Shown here in pieces: positions 47,549-57,433 of a DNA stretch of 64,000 nt. Below the pieces are notes generated by a model, which was not told the origin of the DNA, ran no database searches, and was given only the letters and a program-made list of their open reading frames with translations. A program made the position numbers and the translations under genes. The DNA is from an uncultured Erythrobacter sp. (lineage in GTDB: Bacteria; Pseudomonadota; Alphaproteobacteria; Sphingomonadales; Sphingomonadaceae). Position 1 is the stretch's first letter. Each line of letters opens with the position of its first letter. The stretch is taken from the NCBI GenBank assembly GCA_947488155.1, contig CANKYK010000001.1, positions 868,001-932,000 of the forward strand, given 5' to 3'.

Positions 47549-48238
47549 ATGGCCGCAAATTTGAACTGGAATCGCCGCGACATTCTGCTTGGAACAGGGG
47601 CGCTCGGCATTGCGGCAATGCTCCCTGCCCCTGCATATGCCCAAGGGCTAAGTCTGACCTCATTGCTGGGCAAGGCCAGCGACAGCGCTCTCGACCAGCT
47701 CGCGCAGCCCGGTGCCTTTTACGGCGATGAGGCCATTCGCATTGGCCTGCCCATCATCGGCAAGAAGCGCGGCGGACTGCTCGGCTCAATCCTGGGTGCA
47801 GGGCGAAAGCTCGGGATTCTTGATGGTGTCACTCGCCGGATCAATGATGCTGCCGGCATCGCGGCAGGCGAAGCCAAGCCAATCTTTCGCGATGCAATTG
47901 GCGATCTCTCGATCACCGATGCGCCAGGCATCATTTCGAAAGGTGACGGCGGCACCCGCTATCTGCGCAGCAGCGCAAATGACACGCTGCAAGGCAAGCT
48001 CTCTCCGCTGGTCGACAGCGCGCTGGAAGAGCTGGGCGTTTATGGTGAGTTTGAAAAGCTATCGAGCCAGCACCGCTTTATCAGCGCGGCCGGGCTCAAT
48101 CGTGAACGGATCAACAGCAGCGTGACCGATCAGGGACTCGACGGAATCTTCTCTTACATCGGCAAGGAAGAGCGCGCTTTCCGCAAAAACCCGCTTGGTG
48201 ATGTTGGCAAGGCCTTGGGTGACATTTTCGGCAATTAA
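47549..48238 (+). CDS. DUF4197 family exported protein, Tat-like signal
   Basis: This 229-residue protein has an N-terminal twin-arginine-like signal (NRRDILLGTGALGIAAM...AYA) and a DUF4197 domain. The domain begins LTSLLGKASDSALDQLAQPGAFYGDEAIRIGLP. It continues GVTRRINDAAGIAAGEAKPIFRDAIGDLSITDAPGII and GATRYL-type sequence, and ends GIFSYIGKEERAFRKNPLGD. The family is periplasmic, function unknown. The stop overlaps the convergent cdd stop (4 bp). Confidence 0.88.
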   Translation: MAANLNWNRRDILLGTGALGIAAMLPAPAYAQGLSLTSLLGKASDSALDQLAQPGAFYGDEAIRIGLPIIGKKRGGLLGSILGAGRKLGILDGVTRRINDAAGIAAGEAKPIFRDAIGDLSITDAPGIISKGDGGTRYLRSSANDTLQGKLSPLVDSALEELGVYGEFEKLSSQHRFISAAGLNRERINSSVTDQGLDGIFSYIGKEERAFRKNPLGDVGKALGDIFGN

Positions 48239-48669
48239 GCCAGATGCGCAGGCCCGAATGCGTGCGGGAGCAGCTGTGAGAGGGCGACGCGACGGATCTC
48301 ATCCGCGCCGACGCACAAAATCTCCGGGTCGGTCCCGCCCAATTGCGCCAGTTCATTCAGCACCTGACGGCACCGCCCGCACGGCGTGATTGGCAGCCCG
48401 TCACCGCTATCATGCGGCCCGGTAACGGCCGCCGCTATCAGCCCGCCGCGCCGGCCATCAGCCATCGCCTTGGACACTGCGATCGTCTCCGCACACAGCG
48501 CGAGACCGTAGCTTGCATTCTCAACATTGGTGCCGGTCACGACCGTCCCGTCGTCAAACAACAGCGCAGCCCCGACTGAATAGTTGGAATATGGCGAGTA
48601 GGAATGCTCAGCCGCTTCGCGCGCAGCAGCCACCAGTTCGCCGACATTCAATTCTGGATGACCACCCAT
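48235..48669 (-). CDS. cdd: Cytidine deaminase
   Basis: Cdd deaminates cytidine and deoxycytidine for pyrimidine salvage. This homotetrameric type (144 aa) has VGAALLFDDGTVVTGTNVENASYGLALCAETIA with the zinc-binding Cys and catalytic Glu. PCGRCRQVLNEL supplies two more zinc Cys. Its start region overlaps the end of the upstream GH25-like gene by 22 bp, so an internal start (GTG at VGELV) is possible. Confidence 0.94.
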   Translation of the reverse strand: MGGHPELNVGELVAAAREAAEHSYSPYSNYSVGAALLFDDGTVVTGTNVENASYGLALCAETIAVSKAMADGRRGGLIAAAVTGPHDSGDGLPITPCGRCRQVLNELAQLGGTDPEILCVGADEIRRVALSQLLPHAFGPAHLA

Positions 48670-49397
48670 TCTATCGGCTCCTTTGCCGCTTCACTGACCA
48701 ATTGGCTGTTAGCGCTCCATAGCAGCCAAGGCCGCCCGGCATAGGCCGGTTTTGCGCGGTCACGCTCCAGCCAAAGGTCGCGCTCAATATTGCCAGCCAC
48801 CGAATGGCGTTCTTCAAACTCGCGGCTGATTTTCAGCACCACTGGCTTGCCCGCATGCATTTCGATCTGATTGATTAAAGTCATCAACTCACTTTCGACC
48901 GCTGCATCGCTGATCGCATCTTCGCAGGTGTCAGCCACCATTGATAAGGCAATCGCGGGCGGCAGCAGGTCGGCGCTGCGCGGAACCATGCGAGTAAAGC
49001 GGGCCGATTGCGGGTCTGCACGCTGACACGGGTTGAACACATGCAGCATTCCGACCTTCATCCCGCTGCGCTCGGCCGCACTTAAGTGCTTCGCAAACTC
49101 AGGATCAGGCCGCGCAATCGGATCACCCAAATCAAGATAGACGAATTGTCCGCCCAGCGCCTTGAGCGTTTCAAACCGGACGTTCTTTGCTCCGCTGGCG
49201 ACCACCGCGCCCTGCTCTGGAAAGACCGCCTCATCAGGCCGCCAACTGCGCATGTCCCACCAGAACCAAGCAGCATAGACGATCGCCAGCAATGCAAAGC
49301 CGGAAGCTGCGTACACCAGCAAGCGCCCACGGCGAGGTTTCCCCGTGCGCGCGGGGCGTTGCCGTTTGGCCTTGGTCTTGGAACGACTGCTTACCAC
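48648..49397 (-). CDS. GH25-like lysozyme domain membrane protein
   Basis: This 249-residue protein has a basic N-terminus with one TM (LLVYAASGFALLAIVYAAWFWW). The following domain recalls glycoside hydrolase family 25: FVYLDLGD at the first strand, MKVGMLHVFNPC, then IALSMVADTCEDA and KPVVLKISREF. The last part, WLLWSANSQLVSEAAKEPIEWVVIQN, fits the GH25 closing strand. The acidic catalytic pair is not clearly conserved, so it may be a degenerate or divergent muramidase. It is coupled to cdd by a 22-bp overlap. Confidence 0.68.
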   Translation of the reverse strand: MVSSRSKTKAKRQRPARTGKPRRGRLLVYAASGFALLAIVYAAWFWWDMRSWRPDEAVFPEQGAVVASGAKNVRFETLKALGGQFVYLDLGDPIARPDPEFAKHLSAAERSGMKVGMLHVFNPCQRADPQSARFTRMVPRSADLLPPAIALSMVADTCEDAISDAAVESELMTLINQIEMHAGKPVVLKISREFEERHSVAGNIERDLWLERDRAKPAYAGRPWLLWSANSQLVSEAAKEPIEWVVIQN

Positions 49398-49419
49398 GTC
49401 TTGTGCCCTGCCCCTGCCT

Positions 49420-49944
49420 TCAGCCTTTGATATGCAAAACGCAGATCAGCGTGAACAATCGCCGGGCCGTGGCGAAATCGGTTTCCACTTTACCTTCCAA
49501 GCGTTCAAGCAAGAGCTCTGCAGCATCATTATGAATACCGCGCCGCGCCATATCGATCGTCTCAATCTCTGACGGCGTCGCCTTGCGAATGGCCTGATAA
49601 TAGCTGTCGCAAATTGCAAAGTATTCTCTAATCGGACGGCGAAAGCGCGCCAGGCCAATCACCAGACTTTCAAGCAGCGTTTCGTCTGTATCGCTGATAT
49701 CCATCGCGAGCCGGCCATCACGCACCGACAATTGCAACCGGTATGGTCCATCTGAACCGCGCTCTGCACTGCGCAATGGCTTAAAGCTGTTTTCCTCGAT
49801 CAGGTCATAAATCGCGACGCGCCGCTCCTGCTCAACATCTGCATTGCGCCAGAGGATCGTCTCCTCATCCAGCGCAACATGCGTGATGCGATAATTGCCC
49901 GATTGGCTCGCAGAAGATTCGCTTGGCGTCACCATTACAAGCAT
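49420..49944 (-). CDS. UPF0262 family protein
   Basis: This 174-residue protein of the alphaproteobacterial UPF0262 family contains YRITHVALDEETILWRNADVEQERRVAIYDLIEEN. The hallmark C-terminus is YFAICDSYYQAI, IETIDMARRGIHNDAAELLLERLEGKVETDFATARRLFTLICVLH. Function is unknown. ATG 49944 is followed by ATG 49935 (MVTPSES), so the start may be 3 codons shorter. It is divergent from dnaB, with ~130 bp between. Confidence 0.92.
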   Translation of the reverse strand: MLVMVTPSESSASQSGNYRITHVALDEETILWRNADVEQERRVAIYDLIEENSFKPLRSAERGSDGPYRLQLSVRDGRLAMDISDTDETLLESLVIGLARFRRPIREYFAICDSYYQAIRKATPSEIETIDMARRGIHNDAAELLLERLEGKVETDFATARRLFTLICVLHIKG

Positions 49945-50074
49945 CGCCTTCGCAGATCGTATCGGGACAGTTCAAGCACTTCGATCAACCATCCCCGCTA
50001 TCCACAGCCAAGTGAGGCGAATTTGCCGCCATTTGCCCTTGCGCCATTTCCCATCCGCTGCGCAAGAGACGCGC

Positions 50075-51583
50075 ATGGCCGAACCTGAAATTCTTCTCCC
50101 CATCGATTCTCAAACCGACAATGCGCGTAAGCTGCCTTCTAACCTTGAGGCGGAAGCAGCGTTTCTGGGCGCGGTTTTGATCGACAATCGGGTGATCGAA
50201 GAATTGCAGACGCCATTGCGCCCAGATCATTTCTTCGAGCCTTTGCACGATCGGATATACACTCGCATACTCACTTTGATTGAGCGCAATGCGACCGCCA
50301 GCCCGGTCACACTGCGCCCGTATTTTGAGAGTGATGAGGCGCTGAAAGAACTGGGCGGCACGAGCTATCTGGCTCAGCTGACCGCGAACGGCGCAGGCCT
50401 GCTCGCCCCGCGCGAATTGGCTCAACAAATCTACGATCTCGCTCTGCTGCGGGAGCTCGTCAGCGTGGGCCGAGGCCTTGTCGAAGGCGCGCTGGATACC
50501 AGTGAAGAAGTCGATCCAATGGATCGGATTTCCCAAGCCGAAGCGGACTTGTTTAAGGTTGCCGAGGGCGCGGCGACGGGTAGCGAAGCCTCGACCTTCC
50601 GTGACGCGGCCCTCACCGCGATCAAGATGGCCGAAGCCGCGATGAATTCGGGCGGCGGGCTATCGGGAAAGACGACGGGTCTGGACTCGATTGATCGCAA
50701 GACATCAGGCTTGCACGCATCCGACCTTATCATCCTCGCTGGCCGTCCGGGCATGGGCAAGACATCGCTTGCCACCAATATCGCCTTCAATTGCGCCGAA
50801 GCCCATTTGAATTGGGAGCAGGACGGCGGCGAGTTCAACTATGGCGCACCGGCCGCCTTCTTCAGCCTTGAGATGAGCGCGGATCAGCTCGCGACGCGTA
50901 TCCTTGCCGAGCAAGCGGAGATCAGTTCTGAGGCTTTGCGCAGCGGTAAAATGAGTCGGGAGGACTTCCAGAAATTGTCCTTCGCCAGCCAGCGCCTTGC
51001 CGAACTGCCACTCTACATTGACGACACGCCTGCCCTCACCATTGGGGCCTTGCGGACGCGCGCACGGCGGATGAAGCGGCGTCATGACATCGGCCTGATC
51101 GTGGTCGACTATTTGCAGCTGCTGCAAGGTTCGGGCCGCGCCAATGACAACCGGGTCAACGAAATCTCTGAGATCAGCCGCGGTCTAAAGACGCTTGCGA
51201 AGGAACTAAGTGTCCCAGTGATCGCGCTCTCGCAGCTCAGCCGTGCGGTTGAGCAGCGCGAAGACAAACGCCCGATGCTCTCTGACTTGCGCGAATCGGG
51301 CTCGATTGAGCAAGACGCCGACATGGTCTGGTTCGTCTATCGCGACGATTATTATCTGGAGGCTACCAGGCCCGATTTCCCGACCGAGGCGAGCACGCCA
51401 GAAGCGGTTGAGAAATACCGCGCCTGGGAAGAATCTTACGAGCAGGTCAAGAACAAGGCTGCGGTCAACGTTGCGAAGCAGCGTCACGGCTCGACCGGTA
51501 TGGTCCCGCTGCATTTCCAAAGCGAGTTCACCAAGTTTACCTCGCCAAATCTGAAGGATTATTCGGATTACGGATACGAGTGA
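50075..51583 (+). CDS. dnaB: Replicative DNA helicase DnaB
   Basis: DnaB is the hexameric fork helicase loaded by DnaA and DnaC-type proteins. ATG 50075 gives MAEPEILLPIDSQTDNARKLPSNLEAEAAFLG (502 aa); the track's upstream 60 codons are not needed. It has an N-terminal domain (20-130), a linker, then the RecA-like domain with Walker A GRPGMGKTSLA, FFSLEMSADQLATR, and Walker B IVVDYLQLLQ. ALSQLSRAVEQREDKRPMLSDLRESGSIEQDAD is also present. No intein is seen. Confidence 0.97.
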   Translation: MAEPEILLPIDSQTDNARKLPSNLEAEAAFLGAVLIDNRVIEELQTPLRPDHFFEPLHDRIYTRILTLIERNATASPVTLRPYFESDEALKELGGTSYLAQLTANGAGLLAPRELAQQIYDLALLRELVSVGRGLVEGALDTSEEVDPMDRISQAEADLFKVAEGAATGSEASTFRDAALTAIKMAEAAMNSGGGLSGKTTGLDSIDRKTSGLHASDLIILAGRPGMGKTSLATNIAFNCAEAHLNWEQDGGEFNYGAPAAFFSLEMSADQLATRILAEQAEISSEALRSGKMSREDFQKLSFASQRLAELPLYIDDTPALTIGALRTRARRMKRRHDIGLIVVDYLQLLQGSGRANDNRVNEISEISRGLKTLAKELSVPVIALSQLSRAVEQREDKRPMLSDLRESGSIEQDADMVWFVYRDDYYLEATRPDFPTEASTPEAVEKYRAWEESYEQVKNKAAVNVAKQRHGSTGMVPLHFQSEFTKFTSPNLKDYSDYGYE

Positions 51584-51607
51584 TATTGGGGCGAAAGACC
51601 AACGTGG

Positions 51608-52786
51608 TTAGGAATTGAGCCTGCGTGTGGCCCAGGCATCCGCCAATCCGAAATAGAACCACAATCGCCAGCGCAGGCGCGTGAAGAAGGTGGCGTTTTC
51701 GCTGTACCACTCCGGCGTGATCGGCGTGCTCGCGCTCTCCAAGTGATCCATGAATTCACGCAAGCGCTCAGCCAGCGCTTCATCTTCCACCCGCACCATC
51801 AGCTCCAGATTGATCCGCACAGACCGGCGGTCCAAATTGGCGCTGCCAAAATAGCTGATCGCATCCACGACGAGCAGTTTCATGTGCAGTTTGCACGGGC
51901 GAAATTCGAAGATGCGAACGCCCGCTTTGAGAAAGCGATTGTACAGCAATCTCGCCGCTTCGATCGTCGCCATAATGTCCGACTTTCCCGCCGTAATCAT
52001 TCGCACATCACCATGCTTTGCGACACGGGCCATTTGACGCCGAATGCTAAGCGGCGGAGAGAAATAGGCAGTCACGAAATCCAGCCTTGTGGCCTTCGCC
52101 AAGTCTTTCTTCAGCCGATACGCCCAATTCTGCGCACGCACGACCGGCCCGCCAAGTACGAGCTGCACCTGCTCGTCGCCGGGATCCCAATCACGCACCA
52201 TTTTGCGAATTCGGCGGAACTGTGCACCTTCGCTTCCCACCCAGCTACAGATACTGCCAAACCATTCACCAAATCGGCCAACAACGGGGCCTTCAATTGC
52301 CACGCCAAGATCGCACCAGCCGTTCTTCTCTGGAGGGTCATAATAGTGGTCAGAGACGTTGGAGCCACCCGTCATCACCCGCGCGCCGTCTGCGATCGCG
52401 AATTTTTGATGGTTGCGAATAAGGTATCGCACACCCCAACGCGGAGAGAAGATGGAGAAACGTCCTCCGGCTCTTTCCAATGGTTCGAAGAAATCGGGCG
52501 GGGCATCGCTGCCAAAAGCATCGACGATCAGGTGAACCTTTACCCCGCGCTCAGCCGCCCTAACCATTGCATCGCGCACTTTTGTGCCTGAGGCATCATC
52601 TTGAAAGAGGTAATAAAAAACCTCCAGAGAGCGTTCCGCTTCGTTAATATGATCGAGCAAGGCGGCAAGTCTGTCTGAACCTCTGGGATAGAACGTAAAC
52701 ACGTGGCCCTGAGCTTCCATCTGGAAACTATCTGAATCGCTGTAATCGCTCGTTGGCGCTTCGGCAGGATTGGGAGCGGTTTGCAT
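51608..52786 (-). CDS. Phospholipase D/cardiolipin synthase family protein
   Basis: This 392-residue protein has two HKD active sites, HQKFAIAD (about residue 125) and HMKLLVVD (about 300), each followed by a GGSN/GSAN segment. It resembles cytosolic ClsB/ClsC-type cardiolipin synthases without N-terminal TM helices. It may therefore make cardiolipin from phosphatidylglycerol or act on other phospholipids. The C-terminal amphipathic, Trp-rich end (FFTRLRWRLWFYFGLADAW) could attach it to membranes. It is monocistronic and convergent with dnaB. Confidence 0.92.
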   Translation of the reverse strand: MQTAPNPAEAPTSDYSDSDSFQMEAQGHVFTFYPRGSDRLAALLDHINEAERSLEVFYYLFQDDASGTKVRDAMVRAAERGVKVHLIVDAFGSDAPPDFFEPLERAGGRFSIFSPRWGVRYLIRNHQKFAIADGARVMTGGSNVSDHYYDPPEKNGWCDLGVAIEGPVVGRFGEWFGSICSWVGSEGAQFRRIRKMVRDWDPGDEQVQLVLGGPVVRAQNWAYRLKKDLAKATRLDFVTAYFSPPLSIRRQMARVAKHGDVRMITAGKSDIMATIEAARLLYNRFLKAGVRIFEFRPCKLHMKLLVVDAISYFGSANLDRRSVRINLELMVRVEDEALAERLREFMDHLESASTPITPEWYSENATFFTRLRWRLWFYFGLADAWATRRLNS

Positions 52787-52899
52787 AGTCTCACCTCTTA
52801 GTCCGCGAACCGCAGAAAGCTCGCATTTCTTGACTCAGACCGGCCCTGCGACTAACTGCAACGCTCATTTTTCCGAAAAATCTAATTTAAGAGGCCAGT

Positions 52900-53247
52900 A
52901 TGGCACGCGTTACCGTTGAAGATTGCGTAGACAAGGTTCCAAACCGTTTTGATCTGGTGCTGCTCGCAGCTCAGCGTGCGCGCGAAATCTCTGGCGGTGC
53001 GGAACTGACCCTCGACCGCGACCGTGATAAGAATCCGGTTGTCGCCCTGCGCGAAGTCGCCGAGCAGACAATCAAGCCGAAGGAATTGAAAGAAGCGCTG
53101 GTTACCGGACTTCAAAAAATCCTTCCTGATGATGAAGATGATGCCGATGAAATCGGTTCGCTGAGCCAATCTGCAGAAGCCCTGCGGATTACCGCTTCGG
53201 CTCCGACACGCTCAACGTCGATCGGTTCAGACTACGACGGCAGCTAA
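52900..53247 (+). CDS. rpoZ: RNA polymerase omega subunit
   Basis: The 115-residue omega subunit begins [33 protein letters not shown] and has [17 protein letters not shown]. The C-terminal acidic tail ([11 protein letters not shown]) is longer than in E. coli. Omega stabilises beta-prime and mediates ppGpp response. No spoT follows in this window, unlike gammaproteobacteria. Confidence 0.97.
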   Translation: MARVTVEDCVDKVPNRFDLVLLAAQRAREISGGAELTLDRDRDKNPVVALREVAEQTIKPKELKEALVTGLQKILPDDEDDADEIGSLSQSAEALRITASAPTRSTSIGSDYDGS

Positions 53248-53292
53248 GACTGCTGACACTCGCACGCGAAATGCGTGCACTATTTGCGAAAG

Positions 53293-53317
53293 AGGCTGCC
53301 AACAGGCGGCCTTTTTT
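53293..53317 (+). terminator. rpoZ intrinsic terminator
   Basis: The stem AGGCTGCC / GGCGGCCT (one T·G pair) with an AACA loop is followed by six T residues. Confidence 0.88.
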
Positions 53318-53424
53318 GTGCCTATCTGATCGCTTCTCCTCAAAATGATTGAGATACGGCAACCTCAGGTCTTTCGCGTTCGTCTTCATGCTGCCTATAA
53401 GGCAGCAGGTGGATTGAGGGGGCT

Positions 53425-54501
53425 ATGAGCGACATAACCGAAGGCGTTGGCGCCGCGATTGAAGGGGGCATGGCCAGCCGTGCTGTCGAACCGGCACACG
53501 GCGAGAACGCTGCACTGAACGCAAACGGCGACGCCGTAACCACCTGCAAGAATTGCGGGTCCGAGGTGACGGGCGAGCACTGCTCTGCCTGCGGCCAGAA
53601 ACGGCACATCCACAGCAGCCTAGCCGCAATCGCCCATGATTTGATCCACGGCGTCCTACACCTGGATGGCAAGCTGTGGCGCACATTGCCAATGCTGGTG
53701 TTTAAGCCCGGCCAATTGACACGCCGCTATATCGACGGGGAACGCGCGAAGTTCGTCAGCCCGATGGCGATGTTCCTGTTCACCGTCTTTATGATGTTCG
53801 CAGTGTTCCAAATCGCTGGGATCAGCACACCAACCACCCTGCCAGAGAGCACCAACGTCTATATCTCTTTGGATGAAGCGCAAGAGCAAGTGATAGCGGA
53901 CCGCGATGCTGCGGCTGAAGCGCTTGAGAACATGCCCACAGGCTCGCCAGGACGATTGGCAGCGGAGATTGCGCTTAGAGAGGCGGAAGAAGCCGTCAAA
54001 GGAATAAATACGGTCGATGAGATGGTGCCAGATGCCGCTGGACCGAGCTCACTCAATGGCACCGGTATCGACGCATTTGACGAGGGGATCATCAAGAAGT
54101 GGAATGAAAACCCGGGACTGATGCTCTATAAGCTCCAGAACAACGCCTATAAATTCAGCTGGCTATTGATCCCTTTATCGATCCCGTTCGTATGGATCCT
54201 GTTCTTTTGGAAGCGTCGTTTCAAGGCCTATGACCATGCGATTTTTGTGACTTACTCGCTGGCATTTATGTCGATGCTGTTCATCATCGTCTCGATGCTG
54301 ATTTTGGCTGGGGTAAGCGAAGGCTGGATCGTCTTGATCACGTTTCTCATCCCGCCAGTGCACATCTACCGCCAACTTAAGGGCGCCTATAATCTGTCAC
54401 ATTTCTCGGCCTTTTGGCGAACGAGTACATTGCTGAGTATGATCATGCTGCCGATCACGTTTGGTTTCGCATGGCTGCTGTTGATGATTGGAGCGTTCTG
54501 A
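53425..54501 (+). CDS. DUF3667 zinc-ribbon membrane protein
   Basis: This 358-residue protein has an N-terminal zinc ribbon (CKNCGSEVTGEHCSACGQK, about residues 41-59). The conserved DLIHGVLHLDGKLWRTLPMLVFKPGQLTRRYIDGERAKFVSPMAMF follows, a hallmark of DUF3667. A first TM at ~115-130, a loop of ~130 residues and then four TM segments follow. Function is unknown. It is monocistronic and convergent with ftsH across a terminator. Confidence 0.9.
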   Translation: MSDITEGVGAAIEGGMASRAVEPAHGENAALNANGDAVTTCKNCGSEVTGEHCSACGQKRHIHSSLAAIAHDLIHGVLHLDGKLWRTLPMLVFKPGQLTRRYIDGERAKFVSPMAMFLFTVFMMFAVFQIAGISTPTTLPESTNVYISLDEAQEQVIADRDAAAEALENMPTGSPGRLAAEIALREAEEAVKGINTVDEMVPDAAGPSSLNGTGIDAFDEGIIKKWNENPGLMLYKLQNNAYKFSWLLIPLSIPFVWILFFWKRRFKAYDHAIFVTYSLAFMSMLFIIVSMLILAGVSEGWIVLITFLIPPVHIYRQLKGAYNLSHFSAFWRTSTLLSMIMLPITFGFAWLLLMIGAF

Positions 54502-54549
54502 GCGCGATAAAAAAGTGCCGGCGGCCAACCGCATGCTTCCCGACAAAAA

Positions 54550-54575
54550 GGGCGCCTGAGTTGCCTCAGACGCCC
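54550..54575 (-). terminator. ftsH intrinsic terminator
   Basis: On the minus strand, GGGCGTCTGAG / CTCAGGCGCCC with a GCAA tetraloop is followed by TTTTTG. One T·G pair is present. It lies about 30 bp past the ftsH stop. Confidence 0.88.
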
Positions 54576-54603
54576 CAATTTACTTGCATGATCTAGACTG
54601 AGG

Positions 54604-56577
54604 TTATGCGCCCTGCGGTGCGGCCCCGCCTTCGTCATCTTTCGATCCAAAGCGCTTGCCCGCTTTCGGAATCGCAGAGCCATGGGCCGGCTGAACCACC
54701 GCTGGGCCTTTCGGCTCATCGGGTCGGTCCATCTTACCTGTGTCGAGCAATTGCTTGATCTCATCGCCGGTCAGCGTCTCATATTCGAGCATGGCCTGCG
54801 CCAAGAGGTGCAATTGATCCTCATGCTTCTTGAGCAATTGGGTCGCACGCTTATGCGCCCCTTCGACCAGGCCCTTGATCTCAGCATCGATCAGCTTGTT
54901 CGTTTCCGCCCCGCCCATTGTGCGAGCGGTCTGGCCCATGCCCAGATAACCTTCCTGGCTCTGCTCATATTGCAGCGGACCAAGCTTCTCCGACATGCCC
55001 CATTTGGTCACCATATTGCGGGCCAAGTCGGTCGCATATTGGATGTCAGACGAAGCACCAGAGCTAACCTTGTCGTGACCAAAAATGATCTCTTCAGCCA
55101 CACGTCCGCCCATGCTGACAGACAGGTTCGCGTGCATTTTGTCACGGTGGTAGGAATAGCTGTCCCGCTCTGGCAGGCGCATCACCATACCCAAAGCGCG
55201 GCCGCGCGGAATGATCGTCGCCTTGTGGATCGGATCGGATGCTTCCTCGTGGACGGAGACAATCGCGTGGCCCGCCTCGTGATAGGCGGTCATCTTCTTT
55301 TCATCCTCGGTCATTACCATGGAGCGGCGCTCCGCACCCATCATGACCTTGTCTTTGGCGTCCTCGAATTCACGCATGGCGACCAGGCGTTTGTTCCGGC
55401 GCGCGGCCAGCAAGGCGGCTTCGTTCACCAGGTTAGCCAGATCCGCGCCTGAGAAGCCAGGCGTACCGCGAGCAATCGTGCGCGGGTTCACATCCGGTGC
55501 CAGCGGCACCTTCTTCATGTGAACGCCAAGAATCTTTTCCCGGCCATCGATGTCCGGGATCGGAACCACAACCTGACGGTCGAAACGACCCGGACGCAGC
55601 AGCGCAGGGTCGAGCACGTCAGGACGGTTGGTAGCGGCGATGATGATGATGCCTTCGTTCGCTTCAAAACCATCCATCTCAACCAAGAGCTGGTTAAGTG
55701 TCTGCTCACGCTCATCGTTGGAATTGCCCAGACCATGGCCACGCGAACGGCCAACCGCATCAATCTCGTCGATGAAGACGATACATGGAGCGTTCTTCTT
55801 CGCCTGTTCAAACATGTCACGCACGCGGCTGGCGCCGACGCCAACGAACATCTCGACAAAGTCAGAACCCGAAATCGTAAAGAACGGCACGCCCGCCTCG
55901 CCCGCAATCGCGCGGGCAAGCAAAGTCTTACCGGTACCAGGCGAACCGACCAGCAATGCGCCTTTCGGGATTTGACCGCCAAGCTTGGAGAACCGCTGAG
56001 GATCTTTCAGAAATTCGACGATTTCCTCAAGCTCTTCGCGAGCCTCATCAATGCCTGCGACGTCATCAAATGTGACGCGGCCCTGGCGTTCAGTCAGCAT
56101 TTTAGCCTTGGACTTTCCAAAGCCCATGGCGCCGCCGCCACCGCCTTTTTGCACTTGGCGCAGCGCAAAGAATGCGATCCCGAGGATCAGGATAAACGGC
56201 AAGGCCTGGATCAAGATAACCCAGAGCACATTCATTTGCTCAGGGGCCTGTCCGGCATATTTCACTTCGTTATCGTCGAGCAATTGAGTGAGTTGATCGT
56301 CGCTCGGCACCGGAACAGTCGAGAACGTCTCGTCATTGTTCTTAAGTTTACCGGTGATCAGATCAGGCGCAATCTGCACCTCTGAAACGCGCCCTTCAGC
56401 GACTGCTTCGCGGAATTCAGAATACCGCATCTGCTGGCCAGGCGCAGCATTGGAATTGCTGAACATCGATACCACGACGAGCAGCGCCATGAAGATGCCG
56501 CCCCAAATCATCAATTGTTTGACCCAAGGGTTTGGGTTTTCAGGTGGTGTTTGCTGCGGGTCGTTTTCGTCGCTCAT
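54604..56577 (-). CDS. ftsH: ATP-dependent zinc metalloprotease FtsH
   Basis: FtsH degrades misfolded membrane proteins and selected regulators. The 657-residue protein has two N-terminal TM segments ([19 protein letters not shown] and [23 protein letters not shown]) flanking a periplasmic domain. The AAA+ domain has Walker [14 protein letters not shown], Walker [11 protein letters not shown] and SRH arginines. The M41 protease has HEAGHAIV with zinc His, and the third ligand Asp lies in the SSGASSDI region. Length is normal. tilS, often upstream, is not present. Confidence 0.97.
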   Translation of the reverse strand: MSDENDPQQTPPENPNPWVKQLMIWGGIFMALLVVVSMFSNSNAAPGQQMRYSEFREAVAEGRVSEVQIAPDLITGKLKNNDETFSTVPVPSDDQLTQLLDDNEVKYAGQAPEQMNVLWVILIQALPFILILGIAFFALRQVQKGGGGGAMGFGKSKAKMLTERQGRVTFDDVAGIDEAREELEEIVEFLKDPQRFSKLGGQIPKGALLVGSPGTGKTLLARAIAGEAGVPFFTISGSDFVEMFVGVGASRVRDMFEQAKKNAPCIVFIDEIDAVGRSRGHGLGNSNDEREQTLNQLLVEMDGFEANEGIIIIAATNRPDVLDPALLRPGRFDRQVVVPIPDIDGREKILGVHMKKVPLAPDVNPRTIARGTPGFSGADLANLVNEAALLAARRNKRLVAMREFEDAKDKVMMGAERRSMVMTEDEKKMTAYHEAGHAIVSVHEEASDPIHKATIIPRGRALGMVMRLPERDSYSYHRDKMHANLSVSMGGRVAEEIIFGHDKVSSGASSDIQYATDLARNMVTKWGMSEKLGPLQYEQSQEGYLGMGQTARTMGGAETNKLIDAEIKGLVEGAHKRATQLLKKHEDQLHLLAQAMLEYETLTGDEIKQLLDTGKMDRPDEPKGPAVVQPAHGSAIPKAGKRFGSKDDEGGAAPQGA

Positions 56578-56706
56578 GCGCTCAGATTCCTTGTTCTCAC
56601 CCGAATATGTAGGTGAGCGGAGATGAATGGCAAGACATCCTTATACGTATCGGATCATGCGAAATTGCGAACAGAATGATCTGTTTTTGCGATTCAAGCC
56701 AATTGG

Positions 56707-57339
56707 TTATGCTTTTACAGGCGAGTAGGCGCGCAGGAACACTTCGACTGCGCCGCTGATCCGGGCGTCCCTGGCCTCCGCCGTTATCACCTCACCAAAA
56801 CGCTGTTCCAGGTCGCCCATTCCCTTGCACATTGCGACAAACTGTTCCGCGGCCAAGTCAGGGTTTGGCACCGATAGCTCTCCTGACGCGTCAGCATGAG
56901 CGAGAAATTTACTGAATGCTCCCTTCATCCGCCAAGGCCCAGCTTCGAGAAATTCTCGCCCAATCGACGGATTGGTCTCTGTCTCGGCGGCAATTCGTCG
57001 CTCGAATTGGACCATTTCTGGGCGCGAAAGAAAAGCAAACATTGCCTCTCCAATCACACGCAGACGCTCTTTAATTGATGCGTCAGAGGCCGAATCGATC
57101 GAGAAATAGCCGCGCATTTTTTCGCATTCATGGTCAACAGCTGCGGCGAACAACCCGCGCTTATCGCTAAAGTGATTGTAGATTGTGACCTTTGATACGC
57201 CGGCATCGGCAGCGATCTGCTCGATCGAACTTGCCGCAAATCCAACATTAAAAAAGGCGCGCGCACCCGCCTCCACGATTGCCTCTCGCTTCGCAATATC
57301 GACCGGCCTTCCGGTTCTTTTTTGAAACTGGGTTGACAA
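56707..57339 (-). CDS. TetR family transcriptional regulator
   Basis: This 210-residue TetR/AcrR regulator has an N-terminal HTH, AIVEAGARAFFNVGFAASSIEQIAADAGVSKVTIYNHFSDKRGLFAAAVDHE, and a C-terminal ligand domain resembling the TetR_C_7/AefR-like type. The start is a TTG at 57339 since no ATG is near. It is divergent from the exporter operon, and a palindrome lies between the two starts, so autorepression and exporter repression are likely. Confidence 0.93.
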   Translation of the reverse strand: MSTQFQKRTGRPVDIAKREAIVEAGARAFFNVGFAASSIEQIAADAGVSKVTIYNHFSDKRGLFAAAVDHECEKMRGYFSIDSASDASIKERLRVIGEAMFAFLSRPEMVQFERRIAAETETNPSIGREFLEAGPWRMKGAFSKFLAHADASGELSVPNPDLAAEQFVAMCKGMGDLEQRFGEVITAEARDARISGAVEVFLRAYSPVKA

Positions 57340-57375
57340 AGTGAACGGCTCCGTTCATTTAAACGCGACCGTTCA
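57333..57375. promoter_or_regulatory. TetR operator and overlapping promoter of the exporter operon
   Basis: TGAACGG-CT-CCGTTCA (57342-57357) is a palindrome with 7-bp arms, and a further half-site CCGTTCA is at 57369-57375. A -35-like TTGACA (57333-57338) and an AT-rich -10-like ATTTAA (57357-57362) place the operator within the + strand promoter. The palindrome also covers the TetR gene's RBS region. Confidence 0.7.
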
Positions 57376-57433
57376 ATAATGTGATAGACGTCACAAAGAC
57401 GCAACCCCCTCTCGCCGTAAAGGTTCCCGCCAC

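Noticed and set aside
49990-50000. CTATCCACA upstream of dnaB as a replication element
   Set aside because: It is an isolated 8/9 match to the DnaA box in the gap before dnaB, with no neighbouring boxes.
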